From the NCBI GenBank assembly GCA_020744425.1, contig JAGMUV010000018.1:682001-746000 (forward strand): a stretch of DNA of 64,000 nucleotides, written 5' to 3'. Position numbers and translations under genes: made by a program. This DNA is from Dactylonectria macrodidyma. Lineage: Eukaryota > Ascomycota > Sordariomycetes > Hypocreales > Nectriaceae. Position 1 is the stretch's first letter. The number at the start of each line of letters is the position of its first letter. The notes under the pieces are model-generated. The model worked only from the letters and a program-made list of their open reading frames with translations, was not told the origin of the DNA and did not search any database. This document shows positions 54,865 through 64,000 of this stretch, in pieces.

Positions 54865-55593
54865 ATGCTTGCCAAAGTATCTAGCATCATCCAATCCCTG
54901 GCTGCACTCCTGCTTGTGGCCGGTGGCAATGTCGACGCTCATCCAGCTCCCGAGTCCAGCCCCCTCCACACCAACATCGCCCGCTCTACATTCAAGGACG
55001 AGTTCACCACCTTCGACACCAATACATGGAGGTGTGAGTACACATGCCCTGTCATCGAAACTGGCAAGGCCCGGTATAGACTCAAGTCCGGCATCGCTCC
55101 CGACAACTACGGCTCCTGGTCCAAGTCCCGCTACACGCCTCAGCGCTTCACCAAGGGCAACTTCACAGTCTCCTTCTCCCTGACGGAACGCCCAACCAAG
55201 CAGCCTGTGTGGTGGGGTATCGCACTCTGGGACGACGGCCCTACCACGGACTTGAAGCAGTTCAACGAGATCAACTTTGGCTACACAACGGACCAGAGCT
55301 ACACCAACACGCAGCTGCTCTTTGAGAGCGCCAAGCGCGGCGTCTACTCGAGTCTCAAGGTCGACACGGGCGTAGACCTGTACTCCGAGGAGTACTACAC
55401 CGCCAGTCTCGTCTATGATGCCAGCCACGTCACCTTCTACTTCAATGGAAAGAAGCTCAAGGAGATCACCAATACGTCGGTGATCCCCACCGATGAGATG
55501 GACCTTGTTCTCGGAACCCGTCTCGTCACTGGTGGCAGTGCCTTGACCCAGGGCTTCACTCAGTCTGTTGACTGGGTCCAGATCACCGTCTAG
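54865..55593 (+). CDS. Secreted GH16-like (concanavalin-fold) protein without the usual catalytic motif
   Basis: A single exon of 242 residues. The N-terminus is a signal peptide (VSSIIQSLAALLLVAGGNVDA). The jelly-roll fold is suggested by TFKDEFTTFDTNTWRC at the start, KGNFTVSFSLT, QPVWWGIALWDDGP, and HVTFYFNGKKLKEIT in the last third, the order of GH16 glucanases/transglycosylases. At the site of the GH16 E-x-D-x-x-E motif the protein has NEINFGYTTD: the first Glu is kept, the Asp is Asn and the second Glu is Gly-Tyr. It is therefore probably a non-catalytic sugar-binding relative. The first ATG of the ORF context is 54865; a non-ATG extension upstream is not needed. A long minus-strand frame over the same bases is a shadow. 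Confidence 0.8.
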   Translation: MLAKVSSIIQSLAALLLVAGGNVDAHPAPESSPLHTNIARSTFKDEFTTFDTNTWRCEYTCPVIETGKARYRLKSGIAPDNYGSWSKSRYTPQRFTKGNFTVSFSLTERPTKQPVWWGIALWDDGPTTDLKQFNEINFGYTTDQSYTNTQLLFESAKRGVYSSLKVDTGVDLYSEEYYTASLVYDASHVTFYFNGKKLKEITNTSVIPTDEMDLVLGTRLVTGGSALTQGFTQSVDWVQITV

Positions 55594-56544
55594 GCTAGAC
55601 CCAAGTTGAAAGAAGATCGACATGCTAAAATTTGCCTTCTACGTTTTCTTGTGTATCATATAGAGGTATCTTTATTGAGTATATTCAGCTGGTTCTGTAT
55701 TTTAAATTGGCCCTTGCCATGTTCTCCTGCCTCTGTATGAATCGTCAGCCCGGTAACAAGCTAGTATTGTTTGACATTTCGTTATGAGGAGATATTCTGA
55801 AAACGGCTCCCAGTATTGTTCAATGAAAATTGCAAGATATCTATAGGCAAAGACATACTGATTTAGAAGAGTTTGAGGCAATAATTGCTAGTTCTGGCTC
55901 TACGTGACAGCCAGACAACCTCTCAAAGCAACAATCTTTTCGATCCCAATATAATAGCGATGTTAATCGGCTGAGTTTGGACTTTATGATATGGCACAGG
56001 AAAACACTAGCGAAGGATAAACTACCTTTAAACTAAGCGTCAAGATTCTCTCAGCCTTTCACAGACCAACTTCGACTGGATTCTTCTTGGAGATGAATAA
56101 TGTCCTAATCTGATTAACCATTTTAAGTTGAGTAGTAAACTAGATCGTGCGAAGGCACGGTAGCTGGTGCTTTTTTTTCTTTCCTTTTTTTTTTTTTTTT
56201 TTTTTTTTTGGTTTGGACATGGCCTCGCTTTCTGTCAATTTTTCGGCCTCTGGACTTATTCGATGACATGTGCTCATTAAGTCTGCACGAATTCAATCAC
56301 TCCAGTTACCGTTACACTTTCGAAACACGTGAGTGGCGTATGTAGAACAAACCGCGTTCCAATCTGGTAATGCCACGTCAGATCAAGTTGAGGCTCGGAG
56401 CCTTGGAGCCTGATTGCGAACCGCCTGAGGCTTTCCATGTGAAGCGGGGCAACTTTGGCTTCCCATCATTCTCGCTCTTCCACCATCATGTTCTGTTTCC
56501 TCTGACTTCATTAGCTTGCTTACTGCTCACAACCAAGACCCGAC
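55594..56544. other. Intergenic region with a poly-T tract
   Basis: About 0.95 kb. A run of 25 T stands at 56185-56209. A 97-codon plus-strand frame (56370-56663) overlaps the next gene in another phase. No gene seen. Confidence 0.55.
56185..56209 (+). repeat. Poly-T tract, 25 bases
   Basis: An uninterrupted T run preceded by shorter T and CT runs from 56171. It could be the tail of a retroposed sequence on the other strand or a simple promoter T tract 336 bases before the ankyrin-protein start; no retroelement sequence is visible beside it. Confidence 0.9.
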
Positions 56545-59500
56545 ATGGCGGACCCGATCTCACTGGTCGGGACCGCGGTCGGCGTCATTTCACTCGGCGT
56601 TCAGGTGTGTCAAGGTTTGTACAGCTATGTAGAGTCTGTGCAGAGTCGCCGAAAAGATCTTGAAGTCGCATCGTATGAGATTCGGCACCTCATACAGGCG
56701 TTCCAATCTCTTGAGTCATTGATTCCCAGGTTGGAAGCACTTCCAAGTCTCGATGTCACAACAATCGACACCCTTCACTCTTGCATCACCCAGGAGTATG
56801 AGAGGATCAAAGACTTGCATGAAGTTCTCGAATCATTTCAAGACTTGCCCCAGCAAGATGGCAAGGGGAAGTTAAAGAATGCTGGACGAGCGTTGAAATT
56901 TGGAATACGCCGTGACGACTTGTCCAAGATGCAAGGCAAGGTTAACTCGCTAATCACGACCACCGAACTTAGTCTCCAAGTAATCAACTTGTGAGTTTCA
57001 TCATTTGAATAAGGAACTGAGAACTAACTCATACCAATTAACAGGCAGCTTGGATTATCACACACCGCAGAATCGGCGAAATTGAGCACCGCTATTCAGC
57101 CACAGCTTTCAGCTGTCAAACAGAGCTTGAGCCATCTTCAACAGCAGGCTGGCAAGTCAGGAGCACTGCTACAAAATTTGGAAAGTCAGATCAAGACTAC
57201 TTCGACTAACATTCTAGCTGCTGTTGATTCGACGACTCGGGATGTCAGGTCCGCCAATACTCATCTGGCATCACAGAACCAAGTCAATTTTCAAGCACTG
57301 CAAGTTCTTTTGACAACCCAGCACCAGCAGACTCAGAATCAACTCACAGCCATGGTATGGTGCACTCAGTTCGCCGATAAACACACGCTGCATACTCATA
57401 TGTTCAACAGCAAACCGCCCACGCCACGGAGCTATCTCAGCTTCACCTCAGACTCATTGAAAAGCCCCCAGCTCTACGCGAAGTCTGCGATATCTTGAAC
57501 AACAGTCATGCAGAAACGCCGACAAGGCGACATTCCCATCGATCAACATCACTAATTTCCGTCTGTAGCTGTGGCATGAGAAACAGGGGCATTAAATTGG
57601 TTGATTCTACGCTCCAGCTGGGAACGTTTCGTGTATACGCCCAGCAGCGTGAGACATCGAGGCACTCAAAAGATTGCGCCTTCCGCCTTCCTCAAAAGCA
57701 CACAAGCATCGGGATTCGCTTTGAACTACCACTCCGCCAAATAGTATCTTACCTGGTGAACATGAGTCTCTCTTACACAGCCGGAGCAAGTGGATTCTCC
57801 ATTAGTCCGAAACTGAATGCAGTTCGAGTGGTTAAGCATAGCCCGGCCTTCGACCTTATCGATCGTTTGTTCTACCCCATCCTCACGCATTCCTCACTCA
57901 GGCCACCTGAGCACTACCACGAACAAGTAACCAAGGCGGGAACTCAAATTCTTGCCCTCTTCCAAAGTGGCCAAGCTTCGCCACATGACAAAGACGCCTC
58001 TGGGAAAACTATTCTTCATGTGCTGGCCATGTCCCTCAATTTTAACCCCATAGATGATAACTAATCATGTTCTAGCACATCGCATATCACTGTGCTGCAG
58101 GCTGGGACTGCGCTAATGCACTAATGCAAGAACGAATCACCTATCACATATTACGACTGCTTAGAACTCTGATCTCCGCGGGTGTACCTGTCGGGGAAAC
58201 TTCCCAGTCTGGGTGGTAAGTGTAGGCTGTGACTAGCTTCACGATCAATATGCTTTACTTGAGAAGAAATTGAGTGCTAATACAAGGAAAAGGTCGATGC
58301 TCGACATTTTAGCTGCAGGTTCTCGGGCGCCAAGGTGGTCATCGGCAGCTCAGTCGTCTATTTGGACAGTTGCTGCGGAAATCTCCCAGCTTATCGAAAC
58401 GGAGCCTTTCAACTTTCTGACCTTCCCGATCACTCGGCTTGTGATAAACAATGAAGCCCTCATTCATGGTAATAAAAAAAGATATCTTTTGTTTTATATT
58501 TGGCAGAAACTGAGAATCTTTAGAGCTTGACCTAACCCCGCTGATCACTGCCATTTTACTTAAATCTGAAACCGATGTGCGGACCATATTAGACAATTCC
58601 TCGACCCGAATCTTTGAACGATATTGCGGCCTGACCGTCTTACAATTATCCTCGAGTTGGCCAATTGGCCTATCACTGTTAATCTCCGCTGGCGCATCCA
58701 CGCTGATCGATGAAGTTCCAGGGCATACGTATTCAGCATTAGAACTTGCTCTCAATTTCTGCTGCGAAGAGGCGGTTCAAATACTACTAGATCACGGGGC
58801 TATCTGGGATATATTCCAGGCGAACCGGGTTTGTGGTACGTCACTCGAGTGCTATCGGCGCTTAGCGGCAAACTTAGTCGAGAGAAGAACAATGGTGTAT
58901 ACCATTGCGAAACAAACACTTGCAGCAGACGATCTCAGTCAGCTAAGGATACTAGACGGAGGATTCCCTGACGCAGATACATTATTTATCACGCAAAAGC
59001 TCCAAACGGAGAGTGTCAAAATTCCGAAATCGCTCACCGTACCTGAGTACTACGAGGGTGTTTATTTATGTGGAAGCCTAGATATTGGACGTTTTCCAAT
59101 CTTCTTCGACTCCGGCTTTTCCAACATACACGAAAGAAATATCCAGGGCCTCTTGCCACTTAACATCGCCAGGATTGGAACTTATCTATGTCTCGGATAC
59201 GGAGATATGCATGTGTCATTCATCTGCCCGGACGTTCTATCCTGGCTCCTTCAGCATTCCTGTTTGCATCAGTGTGTTTCGGATCCATTGTCCCTTGGAT
59301 TCAATACTTCGGCGACTGGGTTTCATTTCTTGACCTTGAGGCTGCTAAAAGAGTCCAATTTCGAGAGCTTGCAATCAAGGCCAGAGACTTCGGAGTTTGT
59401 TTATTTTCTGAACCGATTCTTTGAAACAGTACTTGGCACCCGGAACAAGGACAATTGCAACTGCTGGTGCAGTACTGGTGGCTGTTTACCCCTCAACACG

Positions 59501-60113
59501 TACTTGAAAACCTTGGCTGAACATACAGATAAAGAGCTTGACCTTCTTACGACGGAATATGTATCATTGGATCCAGACTGTTCGATCATCGACTGGAATA
59601 TTTTAACAGATCTTGCAACTGAGTTGATTCGGTTTCTGACTTTTGAGGCCCTCGAAATGACGCATACCTGCTGCATTGCAGACAAGGTTCCAGTTATGAA
59701 CACTAGGGAAAGTTGCCAGATGCTGATGCGATTTCCCGGAAATGTTACGGAGATTCAAGACGAAGAGAAAGAGCTGGGCGAACGTCTTGAAATGCTCACT
59801 GAGAATTTTCGATCTCAGCTCGCTGAATCTCAAGAACCGATTTTCGAGTTCGTTTTTGGGCCTTGGCGGGAAAGAATGGCCAGTGAGTGCATTCCGTCAT
59901 TTGAAGAATCTCCCGGCATTACTCAAATTGGTGTTCGTCTTTCTAAGACTTGTGAGTGCTTCACTCCTTACCCCTGCTCATACTCCTTGACTTACATTGA
60001 GGAAAGATGAAACGCCAATATCTCTACAAAACATCTTAGGATGGAAGTTTGACTTTTTGACTTCGGATGAGGAGCCTGATGATGAGCAGAGTGAGAGCGA
60101 GAGTCAGAAATAG
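56545..60113 (+). CDS. Helo-like N-terminal domain protein with degenerate ankyrin repeats
   Basis: Seven exons (56545-56990, 57045-57354, 57411-58019, 58076-58215, 58287-58468, 58524-59951, 60007-60113) with introns of 54, 56, 56, 71, 55 and 55 nt join in frame to 1,073 residues. The N-terminus DPISLVGTAVGVISLGVQVC with the following heptad-like helices is the fungal N-terminal (Helo/SesA-like) domain often placed in front of NLR-type or ankyrin proteins. A coiled-coil stretch follows (residues 150-260). Ankyrin-like units are seen at DASGKTILH plus IAYHCAAGW, and at LLISAGAS..SALELALNFCCEEAVQILLDHGA. No NACHT or NB-ARC P-loop was found. The tail is acidic (SDEEPDDEQSESES). The donor at 58020 (GTGCTG) is weak. 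Such proteins are suspected in self/non-self recognition. Confidence 0.8.
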
Positions 60114-60914
60114 GATTGTAGCAATAAACACCGCAGCGGAGTCAATCTGCCATGATAGCGATAATAAGTACGGTTGTGATACTATTGGAGAGGATAATAA
60201 TGCTTGAAATTACAATGTACCTTGCCCTTTTAGCTCTTCGTCACTCTTCTTGAAGTAAGCCCGCATGAGGAATTCTCACCATTATACGCGTTCTCTTTTT
60301 TCCTTTGCGTAGGACGAATTGGCCGCTAATTTCAGCCATTCCCGAAGCCATCGTAAGTAAATATGACCATACCACTTGGAGAGCACGGGATCTAGTTAGG
60401 TTCTTATCTACTGACTATATGCCTCCATTTTTCTTCAACTATCATCCCTCTAAAAACGGAGTCTCAGGCATCCAGTTTTAAAGGTGTTTAATTCAATCAT
60501 TTGATTAGAGAATGCATGCAGCAAATAATTCTAATCGCTAACCCCTTCCAATTAGTCACAAAACTACCGTTATTAAGTGTCAGCCTCCGCTATGGTTAGT
60601 TGCTATAAAACTACCCTACCTTCGTTAACTGCTATATAAGTCTTATCTAGGGTTATGCTTAAACATCTAAAATTAAAGGCAAGCCGCGCTTACCCATGAA
60701 ATATAATTTATTAGCCGATAAGAGCTTAGATGCATGGTCGCAAAACGAGAACGACCCAGCTCCAACCCTTCGCTCCTGTGAAGCGAATCCTTCATCATAT
60801 GCCTCTTGCTCGCGGTGTCTTTGTTGCCTCTCCTCGAACATGAAACAAAAAATTCTTCTCTTGTGCAAATTTCAACCTTGGTGCACTTGTCTCACTAGGG
60901 AAAAATCCCTTGAG
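60114..60914. other. AT-rich intergenic region
   Basis: About 0.8 kb, AT-rich from 60360 to 60660. An 89-codon plus-strand frame at 60696-60965 is Cys/Ser-rich with no family pattern. Nothing else seen. Confidence 0.5.
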
Positions 60915-62765
60915 GCTAGCCCTGCACTTGCGGCACATCATCAATGCCCAAGGCCGGTAGTCTGAACTGGATTTTCTTTATCGCCTTTGATGACGGCACT
61001 GACTGGGCATTAGTTCACCACGGAGCGGTATGTGGGCAATCGTCTCGGAAGAATCTGCCTCCAAGATACTTGTAAGCGAAGCATCCACGTTGAAGTACCG
61101 GCGAACCCATAGCTCCATCCCAGTACCCGAAGTCTTCACATATAGGTATGAAAAGAAGGCGTATTCTTTTTTATTTTGTTTTGTTGAATATGCACTAACG
61201 ATTCATAGCGGCTCCTCTATAAATGACATGGGTGTCCCGTATATTCTCATGAGTAGAGCCTCCGGTCGTCCTCTGCCGGACCATGACTGGATGGATAGGC
61301 CCTCTCGGACCTCTAGATACACCTCTTCCATGAAACTCCCCCATCTGTTAGATGACGAAGGACAACATGCTGTGAGGCAATTGGGAGCTACCATGTCGTC
61401 CATGTCCCGGATTCGCTTCTAGAAGATTGGGTCCATAGTCGAGGACGCAAATGACCAGAATGCTTACACAATCGGTGACTGCCTCTCGCCAGCATTTCTT
61501 TGGCAATGGGGAGATTCGCTTGAGGGATTTGATCGGGGTCCTTCCTAATATACAAGTCAGTACTTAGACTCTCTTGTGTCAGCCATTATTGTCAGACGGA
61601 CCGATAAGGAAAGCTAGTTATGCATAGGGCCGGATCGATATAGTGTTTCCCTTTGAACCTAGAAAGAGACTTCAAACCTAGTCCACCCTCAACAACTAGA
61701 TGACCCTCAACGCCTAGATCGACGGCTAACGACGGCATCATCAGTTCAAGGGTGTCCAGATCAGCGGGATCATTAGGGATAAATAGCTAGCTTCCTTCCC
61801 CCTAGACAGAGAGAAAAGACAAGATCTTCCATCGTCACCAAGCTGTATCAACCACTTCTTCCTGTCTGATAATTATTGTCCACGTCAAAGAACTTCCCCT
61901 TTCACCAAACGTCTTTTTCGCGCCAATTTCACAGGTTTCCGAGTTCCCCACCTTGGAAAGCCATTTGGCAGCTGTTAATCAGTGGAATGACGATGCCTCT
62001 GTCGGCCAGGAGATCAAAAACAGCAAAAACCAGCTCTTCTTCCTCATCGCAGGCTAGTTCCTCCGCGATATGATACCCAAGCTTTGCGTTGGAGATGCCG
62101 ATTTGACGCTTTCTCACCCGGATCTTCATGTTGGCAATGTATTTGCGGACGAACAATTCAACATCACTTGCATCCTTGACTGGGGCTCGGCAATATGTAG
62201 CCCCATCACAGAGTTGCTCGCGACTCCGGCACTGTGGAAACCAACCTTGCCGTCATCCGAGTCTCTAAAGATGGCATGCATTTCAGGCATCAACAGTGGC
62301 TGCCGATTTGACTCGGACTACTGGGTGAAGGCTGAAGAAATTCGGCTTGTCATTCGGTTGGTCAGGCTGTTCGTCAAGCAAGACTACAATATTTCCAAAG
62401 CGCTGTATGGGCTCGTCTATAAGCCAGAAATAGAAGAATCGCGTAAACCATCCGTGAATATTCCTCGACTCTTCAACGAGCGCGCTGCACGAGAAGAGAA
62501 CCGGAGACTTTTCAACGAACTCCTTTAGGATGAGATTTTAGATGAAGAGTTGAACAAGGCGGAGGATGATGTGTTTGGAGGTTTCGAAGCTGTAAAGTCG
62601 GGCCGACTGGTCGTTGCAAGGAAGTCGACACTGGTGTCGGAGATGAATCCTGAATTTGTTGCGGACAATATATTATGACGATGGATTGAGGATGCGCTCA
62701 AGCCGAGCGACTTGCCCAACCTAGCGTCTTCAAGTTCGAATTTCGAATCATTACTCATTATCTGA
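60915..62765 (+). pseudogene. Aminoglycoside-phosphotransferase-like (APH) family pseudogene
   Basis: Pieces of a fungal APH/choline-kinase-like protein occur in order: SLNWIFFIAFDDGTDWALV near 60965, a frame change, MWAIVSEESASKILVSEAS (from 61030), SIPVPEVFTY, a still intact intron (61146-61208, GTATGA..CATAG), VPYILMSRASGRPLPDHDW, then a TAG at 61420-61422 and KIGSIVED. After about 450 degraded bases the frame is readable again: NSKNQLFFLIAG, a TAG at 62055-62057, FLRDMIPKL, LSHPDLHVGNVF (the catalytic HPDxHxGN loop) and ILDWGSA (the metal-binding D). Further stops are at 62526 and 62676. Members phosphorylate small molecules or are of unknown substrate. With at least four nonsense codons and one frame change this copy is dead. 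Confidence 0.8.
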
Positions 62766-63447
62766 GACGAATCTAGATGCTGACAAGTTCTATTGTTATC
62801 TATTGCCCTGAGCAGCCTGATGCCCTCTAAGGCACGTGTAAACTTCGTTCCGAAAGACCTTGGCGGGCCCGTAGGGACCAGTCACCAGTTTACTTGATCC
62901 TAGCGCTATAAATCCCGGCCCGAGGATAATCCAATCTGCATATCAAATGTGCTTAGGCCTGGTGAATCACCGTGCCGTCCTCGGTCCGATACTAGATTTC
63001 TTTTCCAGGGCTAAGTTGTTAGACAAGAGCTTAAACGTAGTTGGTCACCTTGTAGAGCTGAAGCTGATCACACCATTGTCAAACTGTTGCCCCACAGTAA
63101 GCTCCATAACCCCCACAACTCGTCTCTCACAAAGCTCCGTGTGACCTTATCCCAGCAGAAAATGCGCTTCCATTGGCTGAGTTTCGGACCGAGAATCCAT
63201 CAATCATCTGTTACCTGCGGGACACCACTGCAACTACTCATCCCATCTCACTGTATGGAGCATTGGTACATCGTTTCTGGCTGCCCTGCATTGACCGGAG
63301 GTTTAGGCCAGAATCTTTGGAGTCAACCAATTCGTAGGTATTTAAGAGCAAGTCAGATCCGTATTCACTGCATCTCAGCACGACCTCTTCGCTCTCATAG
63401 TGTACATCTTTAGATCTGGCGGCATAGTTCTTACAGCTCACTTATCC
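62766..63447. other. Intergenic region, promoter of the GH31 gene
   Basis: About 0.7 kb. Open frames up to 108 codons (63087-63413, plus) have no family pattern. Nothing else seen. Confidence 0.5.
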
Positions 63448-64000
63448 ATGGACAAGTACGCATTTCCGTGCAATCCAGCCCCGGATCCAGCTGCCGTTGT
63501 GGCGGGAGAGAACTTTCGCTTCATACTCATCAACGATGTGGTACTCCGGTACGAGTGGTCACCCGACGGGATCTTCGAGGATCGAGCATCTTCTTTCGTC
63601 ATAAACCGGTCGTTCCCCGTTCCAAAGTATCAGGTCACAGAAGCTTGCAACCAGCTCGAAATACGAACGCCATCGTTTCATCTTCAATACGATAAGAAAC
63701 GTTTTAGCCCACATGGGTTGATGGTTAGCTTCAGCAGCAAGACTACCCTTTGGGGGGCGGTCTGGCGCTATGGCGACGAACCGCAGGACAATCTCGGAGG
63801 AACGGCGAGGACGCTCGATCTGGTAGACGGACGCTGTGATATGGACATTGGTGTTTTATCAAGATCGGGCTACTCCTCTATCGATGACAGTCTAAGCATG
63901 CTCTTTGACGGGCGAGGCTTTGTTGCTCCTCGACGGCCCGGAGATCGTATCGACGGATATCTCTTCTGTTACGGGCATAACTATAAGGCTGCTATCAAAT
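63448..64000 (+). CDS. Glycoside hydrolase family 31 (alpha-glucosidase/alpha-xylosidase type), 5' part, cut by the window end
   Basis: An ATG at 63448 opens a frame that runs 184 codons to the end of the window without a stop or intron. It reads as the N-terminal beta-sandwich of GH31: FRFILINDVVLRYEWSPDGIFEDRAS, then the parallel strand QLEIRTPSFHLQYDKKRFSP, and LGGTARTLDLVDG, the conserved loop before the catalytic barrel (GTxRTLDxxDG in fungal members), and GVLSRSGYSSIDDS. The catalytic WIDMNE-type motif would be beyond the window. There is no signal peptide at this start, so the enzyme may be intracellular, as fungal alpha-xylosidases and some alpha-glucosidases are; this is inference. 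Confidence 0.85.
   Translation, partial: MDKYAFPCNPAPDPAAVVAGENFRFILINDVVLRYEWSPDGIFEDRASSFVINRSFPVPKYQVTEACNQLEIRTPSFHLQYDKKRFSPHGLMVSFSSKTTLWGAVWRYGDEPQDNLGGTARTLDLVDGRCDMDIGVLSRSGYSSIDDSLSMLFDGRGFVAPRRPGDRIDGYLFCYGHNYKAAIK

Noticed and set aside
54856..55623. 255-codon open frame on the minus strand
   Set aside because: It lies exactly opposite the GH16-like gene, which has a signal peptide and fold motifs; the antisense frame has no family pattern and is explained by codon bias.
1..64000. tRNA, rRNA, CRISPR arrays, or a secondary-metabolite gene cluster
   Set aside because: No cloverleaf with a TTCRANY loop, no ribosomal sequence, no regularly spaced repeats, and no PKS, NRPS or terpene synthase core gene were recognised.

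Overview
The window looks like nuclear DNA of a filamentous ascomycete (Pezizomycotina, most likely a Sordariomycete). Genes are split by short introns of about 48-97 nt with GT..AG ends and CTRAY-like branch points. There are many secreted carbohydrate-active enzymes, a HET-domain protein, a Helo-like/ankyrin protein, a fungal-type seven-helix receptor, and a transposon whose damage looks like repeat-induced point mutation. Exon structures were worked out by hand from splice signals, frame continuity and family resemblance; no search was run.

Bases 1-25,650 are gene-dense. In order: the 3' end of an OLE1-type delta-9 desaturase; a Gfo/Idh/MocA oxidoreductase (-); a secreted GH43 enzyme (+) with two GGCTAAA boxes upstream; a 7-exon, about 1,498-residue GHKL-ATPase/DUF3883 protein of the sacsin/NO VEIN type (-); an alginate-lyase-like secreted protein (-); a class III aminotransferase (+, 6 exons); an F-box-like gene with an in-frame TGA (-); an inosine/xanthosine triphosphatase (+); a charged nuclear-type protein (+); a second F-box-like gene (-); and a possible tubby/LURP-like barrel protein (+).

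Bases 25,650-54,860 are a mosaic of intact genes and decayed sequence. Intact: a pepsin-like protease, a flavin amine oxidase, a 127-residue probable mitochondrial protein in four exons, a seven-helix rhodopsin-like receptor, an NAD(P)-binding protein, a HET-domain protein and a small cysteine-rich secreted protein. Decayed: a membrane-protein pseudogene, an SDR fragment, a possible solo LTR, a small cysteine-rich gene with a frameshift, several ORF remnants, a 291-bp MITE-like element and a 2,215-bp pogo-type transposon with about 150-bp TIRs.

Bases 54,860-64,000 carry a GH16-like secreted protein lacking the usual catalytic residues, a 7-exon Helo-like/ankyrin protein, an aminoglycoside-phosphotransferase-like pseudogene and the 5' end of a GH31 gene cut by the window edge.

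No biosynthetic cluster or operon-like unit is evident. The recurring themes are plant-polysaccharide breakdown (GH43, GH16-like, GH31, alginate-lyase-like), recognition or incompatibility-type proteins (GHKL/DUF3883, HET, Helo-like/ankyrin), and gene decay by point mutation, most clearly a transposase with 23 stops and no indels. No tRNA, rRNA or CRISPR was recognised.
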